From assembly GCA_903772945.1 (NCBI GenBank), contig CAICTM010001516.1:1-27779 (forward strand): a DNA stretch of 27,779 nucleotides. The letters run 5' to 3'. Positions 20,965-27,779 of the stretch are shown one piece after another. Made by a program: the position numbers and the translations under genes. Source of the stretch: Seminavis robusta. Lineage: Eukaryota > Bacillariophyta > Bacillariophyceae > Naviculales > Naviculaceae. The notes below the pieces were generated by a model, which saw only the letters and a program-made list of their open reading frames with translations, was not told the DNA's origin and did not search any database. How positions within the stretch are numbered: the first letter of the stretch is position 1; each line of letters starts with the position of its first letter.

Positions 20965-20994
20965 CTAGCTAGCTAGCTAGTAGCTAGCTAGCTA
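20965..20994. repeat. TAGC tetranucleotide microsatellite, transposon target site
   Basis: CTAGCTAGCTAGCTAG then TAGCTAGCTAGCTA, two in-phase tracts with one break. The last TA (20993-20994) is the target duplication of the Tigger element that follows. Confidence 0.85.
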
Positions 20995-21011
20995 CAGTCT
21001 ACTCGCTCTAT
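20995..21011 (+). repeat. Tigger terminal inverted repeat, left
   Basis: CAGTCTACTCGCTCTAT, a perfect inverted match to 23401-23417. With the flanking CTA the match extends to 20 bp, from 20992. Confidence 0.92.
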
Positions 21012-21041
21012 TATTTATGGGGGGGGATTGCGGATTTCGAT

Positions 21042-21066
21042 AAATATATTAGAGAGAATAAATATA
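21042..21066 (+). repeat. Tigger subterminal motif, left copy
   Basis: ATAAATATATTAGAGAGAATAAATATAA at about 21041-21068 resembles ATAAATATTACAGCGAGGATAAATATAA at about 23363-23390, in the same orientation, although the ends themselves are inverted. Possibly a transposase binding or bending site. Confidence 0.5.
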
Positions 21067-21072
21067 AGGCTT

Positions 21073-23323
21073 TCAAGGGCCGGTTCCACTAGTAAAGTAT
21101 GAATGGATAGAGCCGTCGCGTTTACGTTTGCCTGCCCTAGCCGCCCTAGCCACATTCAATGCCCTAGCAAACCTGTCAAGATGCACAGTGGCTGCCTGGT
21201 TGATACCCAAAGCAGAGGCACTTTCGGACAGCTTATTGAGTGCTTCTTCAGCTTCCGCAAATGAGGCAAACACATCGGCTGGTTCGGGATCATCCTCCAT
21301 TTGTTCCGGTTTCCTCGTCATCAATCACAGCCAGTTCCGCTTCTGTTGTTTCGACTTCCAGCGCTTCAATCTCTTCGTCGACGGTTGCACTAATGACTTC
21401 GGGCTCATCCTCGACATCGATCCAATTCTCCGCCATTTGCATCACATCGTCCCCAGAGTAGAGATCGTAATCAGCCGCAAAGGATCCTTGCAATGCAATT
21501 GCATGCCTTGCAACATCCACCTCAGTTTCTTTGGCTTTAACTTGGAGAGCACTCATGAGGTTGCACAAGTCATCGGAATCCTGCTTGCTCAACACCTTAT
21601 CTTTCATAGGGATTGAAGCAGACCCAATGTCAACATTGATGTCTGTTTCCATGGCGATGGGAAGGATGCCAGCCTTTCTCCAGCATCGTCTGATACCATC
21701 TTCCTTTGCATAGCGACCGTTTTTGTTCCAAATTTCATTCAAAATGTCCATTGCATCAAGAAGATGAGCCTTGCCTCCAACGGCCAAGCCACGGCATCCT
21801 TTCTTTGTTTTGAGTCGCTGCTTCGCACAAGCTTCATATCCCCCTTCAACATCAAAGAGTTCCAGCAAAGTAGAAAGCATGATGAACTTGTATCATACTT
21901 TAAGGGCAGCAATCATGCCCATATCTGCAGGTTGATGTGTGTAGTCACGTTGGGTGGAGGAACAAGACATGGAGCCAGGATGGAAGGACATCCCAGTTAT
22001 CCAACTTGTGAGCACTGCAGTTATCCAGCAGGAGGATACAATCGGCATTGCCCCAACGTTTCACATGGTGCGGAATAAGCACATCTTGAATCCACCACAA
22101 TGTCACTTCCTTTGTAAACCAAGCATTCCTTTGGTTCGTATAGGCCATGGGAGGTTTGTTGTTCTCCCGAAGCGAGAAACACTTCGGTTTGGCAGCCTTA
22201 CCAACTATGCTGAGGGGAACTTTCTTTCCATCCGCAGACGTACAAATCATAAGTGTGACTCTCGTCTTGTCTTTCATCTGCTTTGCCCCTGCAAAGTCTT
22301 TAGCTTTGTCCTTTTCAACGTAGATACGATTGGGGAGTTTCTGGTAGTACAAACCAGTTTGGTCGGCATTGTAGATGCGACTGGCAGGGACATCGTATTT
22401 GTCAATGAGAGGATAGAACTCCTTCTCCTCCACTCCTTCATGATTGCCGCCTTCGCTGCATCATCCATGTCGCCAGCCTCTCCGTGCAGATTGATTCCAA
22501 CTCTACCATTTCGTTGAAGGACTCTGGCAATCCATCCATCGGAAGCATTGAACTCCTTTTCTGGTACACCGAGCTGCTTGGCAAATTGAAGTGCCTTCGT
22601 TTTCAGGGTGATCCAAGACAAACCGCATTTGTCGGTCCCAACTTTCTTCGCACGCAGATCCATGTAGGCAACCAGCTTCTTCTCAACCTCCGGATACTTT
22701 GGTGGGGCATAGCGCTTGGATGTGTCGGTTGGGACCAAAGTCTTGTTGTCGTATTGCTTCAGGTACTGACTGAAGCTCTGCCGTTCCGACTGTGTCCCAG
22801 AGAACTTCGCCCAGAAGCGGACGATTGCAGGAAGGCTTTGGCTTGCATGTTCTTGAACTGTGTACGGAGGAGTGGCATGCCTGAGCCCAGTCCCTCTGTT
22901 CTTTTTCCCAGTAGCATTCGTTGAACCTGCTTTTGTCCCCTCTTTCCGCCTTCTTCGTTCTTTCTTGTTACGGTTGAATCGGCGCCGTTCAGGGTGAATC
23001 GGCGCCGTTGGTTGATCGGCGCCGTTCATGTTGGTCTCTGTCAGATTGGAGGGTTTGTATGGTTGGGTGAAATTGTTTGGCAGCTCAGGAGAATTGTTTT
23101 TGCTCCTCGAAACCATCCTTCGAAAACTGCACGTAAATAACCAGCGCTTGGGCTGGCCCAGACAGACAGCCACGGACAGCCACGGGCAGAGGTGCGAGGA
23201 ATCCCACCTCCATTGGATCGATATTGGCATTTTACATGCTGTCTCGGTCAAATTGAAACGGTTGGAATGGATTGACGACGTTGTCGGGCTGCTCGAAAGA
23301 TTTGTTGCTGCCGAAAGATTCAT
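21073..23323 (-). pseudogene. pogo/Tigger-type transposase, frameshifted
   Basis: Four minus-strand frames join into one decayed protein. Frame 1 (23323-22274) has a basic, low-complexity N-terminus and then a Tc5/CENP-B-type DNA-binding part (YPEVEKKLVAYMDLR near 22690; ASDGWIARVLQRNGR near 22540-22500). A shift near 22440 leads to frame 2 (to 21945) with the first catalytic Asp in IYNADQTG (about 22356-22380) and the second in LLLDNCSAHK (about 22007-22035). A shift near 21940-21960 leads to the third Asp in QPADMG (21918-21934), soon followed by an in-frame TGA (21895-21893). The frame then resumes (21880-21290) with an acidic part. A last shift near 21290 gives the C-terminus, KRKRDGSIHSYFTS. 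All three catalytic residues remain, but the gene cannot give a whole protein as written. Confidence 0.85.
22977..23029 (+). repeat. Three close copies of ATCGGCGCCGTT
   Basis: The 12-mer ATCGGCGCCGTT occurs three times in about 50 bases inside the N-terminal part of the transposase reading frame, with a GGCGCC palindrome at each centre. Confidence 0.8.
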
Positions 23324-23400
23324 TCACGGATACCCGGGACTGAGGGGGGACCTCGAGATTTAATAAATATTACAGCGAGGATAAATATAATATTATAAAT

Positions 23401-23417
23401 ATAGAGCGAGTAGACTG
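23401..23417 (-). repeat. Tigger terminal inverted repeat, right
   Basis: ATAGAGCGAGTAGACTG, the exact reverse complement of the left end. It is followed by TA (23418-23419). Confidence 0.92.
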
Positions 23418-23419
23418 TA

Positions 23420-23812
23420 GTAGGTAGACCAGCCGCAGATGCACCACTAACTCGACCCCTAAATATCCAAACGTGCACTTGGTTCAGTCGTGTGACAAAG
23501 CATTAAGGAAGTCCGGCACGCAGAAAACTCCATTCGCCCTTCCTCTCACACCGAAACGCCCAAAAAAGGCCATCCATTGATCTCCATCAGGCGAAAGGGC
23601 AACAACCACACACGCGAAGCTCCAATGTACTAGTACTCGAAAGATAGAAGCAGCCTCGATAGACAGATGCAGCTGTGCTACAAGAGGAGATGAGATCTCC
23701 AAGGCTGAAGCGGACTGAGTAGCAGCAGCAGCAACAACAACAAAACAACAACAATAACAACAACCACCATGACCTCCGCGAACGAACCACCATGCAACAA
23801 TAAGACGACAAC
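23420..23812. repeat. Intergenic stretch with a CAG/CAA microsatellite (23718-23766)
   Basis: GCAGCAGCAGCAACAACAAC followed by further CAA/AAC units lies about 50 bases before the first ATG of the broken NTPase gene. It would fall in that gene's 5' untranslated region. A 16-codon upstream frame starts at 23769. The 119-codon antisense frame over this stretch is an artefact of the triplet repeat (Leu and Cys runs). Otherwise nothing is recognised in 23420-23717. Confidence 0.6.
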
Positions 23813-24800
23813 ATGACCGATATCGTTGTTAAAGATGGCTCAGGAGAAGTAGTAGGGACATTTGACCCTGCCGACGAAGAAAGTGCGGGAGACATTTGCG
23901 TGACCCTAGCAGATGAGAGCCACTTTCTTCGTAGAAAAGGCGACAAAAAGATTTTTCATGGTGAAAAGCTTGTACCAACATGAACCTATACAATACAAGC
24001 AAGAGTGATACCCAAGCGGCGGGCAGAGGATGCACTTGTTGGGGACCCTAAATTTATGAAGCCTAGGGAGTTGGTACGAGAGTTTGATTTCAATCAATGG
24101 CACTTTCGTTGGAAGAAGTCTCGCTTCCTGACTACAATGACGAGAATATGCCGGATTTTATCGCCCCAGATGGCTGGCTGGATCAGATTCTCGAATCGAC
24201 GATTGAGAATGCGGACCGCAAGGACCCCCATCATCCCAAAGTAGTCCCAACGGCGCTAACTCGAATTAGTCGGGGTGGGAAATCGCGCTCTCTACAGGAA
24301 CTGGCTGTGGCTATCACCGGTAGCACCGAAGATGCGACGAGTGCTTACCGCATTATCAAAATAAGCTTCAACACAGACACCCCATTGAGGAATGGGAGCA
24401 GAAGAATCCGCTTCAGGCACTATACGTGAGGATAGCATTCGCCGCAAGAAAAGACACCTCCGTGATTTTTGAGATTTTCAAGTTGTCCGTGTATGCTGCT
24501 AGAGAATCAGTCGTTGGTTGGTTGGGAGTAGGCACAAAGTGCATACTCATGATCGATGAGCTCAACAGACTTCATCTGAGCACAAGCGTTGCCGAGTTCC
24601 TCAGGAGCAACTTTCTCATCCCTGCTGGTCGGGGACTTGTATTCACTTCGCATGTTGTGTCTTTAATGAAAACAACACTCTTTGCGATTACATGGATTCC
24701 GCCATCAACAGAGAAATTATATCTGTCAAGCTTCCCGACGTCATCAGTTTGTCAGACACAAGGACCAAGCTGGAAGGTCCTGCCTTTGATGAAAATCTGA
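23813..24800 (+). pseudogene. Broken P-loop NTPase gene, Crinkler/RHS-like
   Basis: A 56-codon frame (23813-23983, MTDIVVKDGSGEVVGTFDPA...HGEKLVPT) looks like a small N-terminal header domain. After its TGA the same frame continues with sense codons (IPKRRAEDALVGDPKFMKPR, 24005 on) and reads into REFDFNQW near 24090. A shift then leads to the frame at 24097-24429, which carries a P-loop-like ISRGGKSRSLQELA (about 24265-24305). Another shift near 24420 leads to 24426-24800 with a Walker B-like CILMIDELNRL (24540-24573) and GLVFTSHV (24632-24655). This order (GGK[ST], hhhhDE, [LF]VFTSH) recalls P-loop ATPases found in Crinkler-type and RHS-type multigene families. The 3' end dissolves into a TTCATCA repeat. 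The family assignment is from motif memory and is tentative; the breaks are clear. Confidence 0.5.
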
Positions 24801-24803
24801 AAT

Positions 24804-25105
24804 CCAATTCATCAGTATTCATCATTTTCATCACCAATTCATCACAATTCATCACTATGCCATTTGTTTCATCATCATTCAACCAAATTCATCACATACT
24901 CAAATTTTCATCACCATTCATCACTATTCATCACCCCCTATAGTAAAACAGTATTAGTAGTACATTTTCATCACTATTCATCACCAGTCATCACAGATTC
25001 ATCACTTTTCATCATTTTTCATCACCAATCAACAAAGAATTCATCACCAGTCAACAGATACAGTTCATTTTCATCACTATTCATCAAATCGCCAAAAATT
25101 CATCA
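24804..25105 (+). repeat. Degenerate TTCATCA tract
   Basis: About 19 exact TTCATCA words occur in 300 bases, mostly as ATTCATCAC or TTTCATCAC with variable spacers, plus near-copies (GTCATCA, ATCAACA). It begins at the end of the broken NTPase gene. There is no fixed period, so it is not a classic minisatellite. All copies are on one strand. Confidence 0.85.
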
Positions 25106-25786
25106 AGGGCGGCACCTTCCTGGGAGCAAAGAGGAGCACATTATCACCGCAGCATATTGTCTACTATTAATAGTACCAGGTACCGGTACCAGTACTTGAG
25201 GAAGATCCCGGCGTTGATTCATACAGAATTAAAGTGCATTTTGCACGGGCGTTTTGGGACAACACCGATTTACTATACCAAACACAGTACAAATTGAAAT
25301 GCCTTCAGTGTCCCACTGGGATATTGAGTTGAGCTACCTAGAAAGTTGTGTACACCTAATCTCAAGAGAAGGAGAAGAAAGGGATCAAGCATTAACATGA
25401 AACATATTCCTTGATTCGACTTGCTTAAAGCATACTTGAGTGCTTTGTTGTATGACTGAAATTGCCTACAATACCTTGTTTGGCATTAAGTAAAAACGTC
25501 ATTTGGGACAATCCATACAGTACAAAGTGGGTTTAATCTGAAATGACCTCATTTAACACTGGATAAAGCACGGTCCTCCCAGTCAAAACCCACTTTAATC
25601 TCGTACCTACTTATCGCCGAAGGGGAAGTTGCCTCAAAAGTCGCCGAATTTCCAAGCCTTTACTAGCCCCCACGCTTGACGCGCGGCCGCTTGGATAACG
25701 GCAACCGTTCCAAAGACGAATAATTATTGGCTGTCAGGAAGGCCTGGTCATGCGACTGTTAGTCCCGGATTCGTCTTGCTATGGTC
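25106..25786. other. Intergenic region with small direct and inverted repeats
   Basis: No gene is recognised. It contains a near-palindrome around GGTACCGGTACC (about 25170-25195), a small hairpin GTGCA-TTT-TGCAC (25234-25246), and two diverged copies of a block running from TTTGGGACAA to ACAGTACAAA...GAAATG (about 25250-25305 and 25500-25550). An 11-bp inverted pair, AAAGTGGGTTT (25524-25534) and AAACCCACTTT (25586-25596), is also present. This may be a remnant of a small non-autonomous element. Confidence 0.5.
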
Positions 25787-25879
25787 AAAGTCGCGTCGGA
25801 TCGCTGAAAGTCGTTCACAATGTCGCATGCGTTTTTGGTACGACTTTCCGAACGACTTTCAGCGATCCGACGCGACTTT
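25787..25879. repeat. Perfect 30-bp inverted repeat (hairpin) with AAAGTCG motifs
   Basis: The left arm is 25787-25816 (AAAGTCGCGTCGGATCGCTG and ten more bases). The right arm, 25850-25879, is its exact reverse complement. The loop is 33 bases. Each arm carries two copies of AAAGTCG, at its outer end and near its inner end. It is followed to 26010 by more copies of the same word in both orientations, including the palindrome CGACTTTCAAAGTCG near 25906-25920. It lies 290 bp upstream of the nucleoredoxin-like gene. Confidence 0.9.
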
Positions 25880-26169
25880 ATCGCCATGCTTACAGTAAAC
25901 TTGCGCGACTTTCAAAGTCGTGTGAGAAAGTCGCACGCGACTTTGGTGCGACTCGCATGCGCCTTTATGAACGACTTTTGATGCGAGTTTGTGGCTCCTG
26001 TGCGACTTTATGCCTATTTTGGCGATTTTCAGTCGTATGACCGTCCCTTCCAGAAACTAGTATGCATAAACGAAAGATCCTGCCCCTGTATCTCATTGGA
26101 ACTTAGCTGCATTCTATTGAAGTGATTCGATTCGATTAGAACCGTACTGTACCACACAGACAATCCACC

Positions 26170-27241
26170 ATGTCAACGAAGAAGAAAGCTGATACTCCCA
26201 AGACGCCTATGGAAGAACTCCTCGGAGCGACTCTGTTGACGAATGCCAAAGGCGCCAGGACACCCACAAAGACAGCCCTGCAAGATAAGGATCTGGTTGC
26301 CCTGTACTTTTCGGGTTCGTACGATGATGAATGAAGACCTTCTACGGTATCCTGGTCGCTCGTTGTGGATGAGCTGTTTCTGACATTAACTTGTGATTGT
26401 TTATTTATTTCTGATACTGTACTCATACATGTACTGTACAGCCAAATGGTGTCCTCCGTGCCGCCAATTCTCTCCCATTTTGAAAGAATTCTACAAGTCA
26501 TGTGCCGAAAAGTCCAAGCTCGAGATTGTCTACGTTTCCTCGGATAAGTCCATTCCAGAGTTTCAAGAGTATTATGGTGCGTACCAAGATAATATACCGT
26601 ACAAATCGGACCAAGTCATTGCCGTCACTTCTGCTTATTTATTTGTGGCTATTGTATTGATTTATACCCGTTAGGAACCATGCCGTGGCTGTCTCTGGCA
26701 GAAGGAGTCGCCGGTGCTGACACGGCCAACATTAAAAATGTTTTGGCCAAACGGATGCAAATCAGAGGTATCCCTACCCTGATTGTGTTGGATGTCAAGA
26801 CCGGGAAATTTGTCACCAGTGGTGCCCGTGACGATGTTACCGGGGCGTCGGGGAACGCCGAACAGGGAACGGCCGTCATTGAACAGTGGAAGGCGACCGA
26901 AGCCGTGCCGATTGAAGAAGCCGATATGAGCGCCGGTGGTGGACCCTCTGGAATCATGGCAGTGGTTTTCTATATTCTCAAGAATCCAATCTACATTTTT
27001 GGCTTGTAAGTGAATGCAGATTCGATTCGATTCATTCGTGGAGACTCGATTGGCTCTTGTTGGTTCTGTGTACTTCTTGTCATGTTTTAACTCTTGCTAC
27101 ATGTATTGCTCGTTCGCTCCTTCCAGGCTGTATTTCTGGAAACAATTCATGAAGTACATCGGCAAAGACGATGCAGGTGCCAGTGCAATAGAAGATGATA
27201 CCCCCGCGGCTCCACTGCAACATGACGACTCGGAGTTTTAA
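26170..27241 (+). CDS. Nucleoredoxin/tryparedoxin-like thioredoxin-fold protein, four exons
   Basis: Exons are 26170-26314, 26442-26576, 26675-27005 and 27127-27241, giving 241 residues; all junctions are GT-AG and in phase. Introns are 127, 98 and 121 bp. The N-terminus is Lys/Thr-rich. The thioredoxin fold starts with DLVALYFSAKWCPPC; the redox site is WCPPC at 51-55. It is followed by RQFSPILKEFYKSC, a strand (LEIVYVSSDKS), MPWLSL, and the cis-Pro loop RGIPTLIVLD. This WCPPC, SSD and MPW pattern is that of nucleoredoxins/tryparedoxins, which reduce protein disulfides. After the fold comes a Gly-rich linker and a hydrophobic segment (MAVVFYILKNPIYIFGLLYF, about 184-206) that could anchor the protein in a membrane, then an acidic tail. 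The start ATG has CCACC upstream, a good eukaryotic context. The partner and location are unknown. Confidence 0.9.
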
Positions 27242-27779
27242 TTAACCAACTCGGATACATGACATTGTATCGTCAGAGGAGCCTACCAGCCACTAATTGT
27301 ACCCCACCAGTTCAAGTGCTTTGCACTTTTGTGGCCATACTAGCTTGGTACAACCGACTTCATAAACCTTTTGGATTTTGTGTTTTGACGACCTATGGTT
27401 CTACTGCCTTGGCAAGTTGTTGCGCCTCCTTTGCATGAGATGTTCTGTCTTGAACCTTTCAGTCCAGCTAGTTATTATGTACGACGATATCGATACAAAT
27501 CGCCCAGCTAGCTTGTCCCAAACAAACTACATTTATGCATAATAACTAACATGGCTAGATAGAGCTTACAGTACTACCGGTACCAGGACAAGAGGGTGGT
27601 AGCACAATGAGGCAACATCGGGCATTAGCTAGAATATGGCAGACAAGCCAACCACACGAAGTTCGCCACGAACACATCCGAAATGAAGACCAAACACAAA
27701 ACTTGTATACGGACAGAAAACTCATTGCAGGGAAAGACAGTAAAACATTGCCACTGCACAACTGAATCGAATGATTCAA
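27242..27779. other. 3' flank of the nucleoredoxin-like gene, nothing recognised
   Basis: It contains a small hairpin (AAGTGC-TTT-GCACTT, 27314-27328) that may fall in the 3' untranslated region, and TAGCTAG/GTACCGGTACC words. A minus-strand frame of 74 codons open to the window edge (27555-27779) is Cys/Ser-rich and not recognisable. Confidence 0.45.

Larger units (their letters stand above)
20995..23417 (-). mobile_element. pogo/Tigger-type DNA transposon (Tc1/mariner superfamily), inactive
   Basis: The 2423-bp element starts CAGTCTACTCGCTCTAT (20995-21011) and ends with the exact inverted copy (23401-23417). It is flanked by TA on both sides (20993-20994 and 23418-23419), as expected for this superfamily; CAGT ends next to TA are typical of pogo/Tigger. 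It carries a transposase with a Tc5/CENP-B-like helix-turn-helix and a DDE catalytic part on the minus strand, now broken. Between each end and the gene lies an AT-rich subterminal block with a shared motif. Confidence 0.92.

Noticed and set aside
23587..23946. 119-codon minus-strand frame with Leu and Cys runs
   Set aside because: The runs come from the CAG/CAA microsatellite read antisense.
24804..25105. CRISPR-like array
   Set aside because: Seven-base words with irregular short spacers in eukaryotic DNA do not match the repeat length or regular spacing of CRISPR.
24864..25199. 111-codon Phe/His/Ser-rich frame
   Set aside because: It is a translation of the TTCATCA tract, low complexity only.
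26136..26501. 121-codon minus-strand frame over the nucleoredoxin-like gene
   Set aside because: It is antisense to two good exons and an intron and shows no domain.
26393..26674. 93-codon frame extending the WCPPC exon at both ends
   Set aside because: It reads through introns. The spliced model is in phase at all junctions and restores conserved thioredoxin-fold blocks.
27555..27779. 74-codon minus-strand frame open to the window edge
   Set aside because: Cys/Ser-rich without recognisable motifs, and no splice-site or codon evidence supports it.

Overview
The window is nuclear DNA of a unicellular eukaryote, most likely a diatom or a related stramenopile. The evidence is compact genes with short GT-AG introns (97-179 bp where I could place them), a Ty1/copia element with the long gag-pol layout seen in diatoms, and a bestrophin-type channel of the algal/plant kind. 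There are no operons. The species cannot be named from this sequence.

Layout. (1) 327-5148, minus: a FAN1-type DNA repair nuclease. The main reading frame is 1411 codons long; the end of its VRR-NUC domain lies in a shifted frame and in small downstream exons. (2) 5735-6155: a solo Ty3/gypsy LTR. (3) 6291-7163, minus: an unrecognised 290-residue protein with a hydrophobic C-terminal end. (4) 7233-18294: a nested retrotransposon pair. A Ty1/copia element stands 69 bp upstream of gene 3, and a Ty3/gypsy element (7272-11549) is inserted inside its 5' LTR. (5) 18750-20779, minus: a three-exon bestrophin-like anion channel. (6) 20995-23417: a decayed pogo/Tigger DNA transposon with TA target duplication and 17-bp terminal inverted repeats, sitting at the edge of a TAGC microsatellite. 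(7) 23813-24800, plus: a broken P-loop NTPase gene of the Crinkler/RHS-like type, ending in a TTCATCA repeat tract. (8) 25787-26010: a perfect 30-bp inverted repeat within a cluster of AAAGTCG/CGACTTT words. (9) 26170-27241, plus: a four-exon nucleoredoxin/tryparedoxin-like protein with a WCPPC active site and a membrane-like segment near the C-terminus.

Three cellular genes can be named (FAN1, bestrophin, nucleoredoxin-like). They have no visible functional link, and mobile DNA fills most of the space between them. The most informative structure is the nested retrotransposon pair: the outer copia LTRs are base-for-base identical apart from one 31-bp indel, while the inner, necessarily younger gypsy element has LTRs riddled with small indels. 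I see no convincing new multi-gene system. The best candidates for undescribed sequence features are the AAAGTCG hairpin cluster and the TTCATCA tract.
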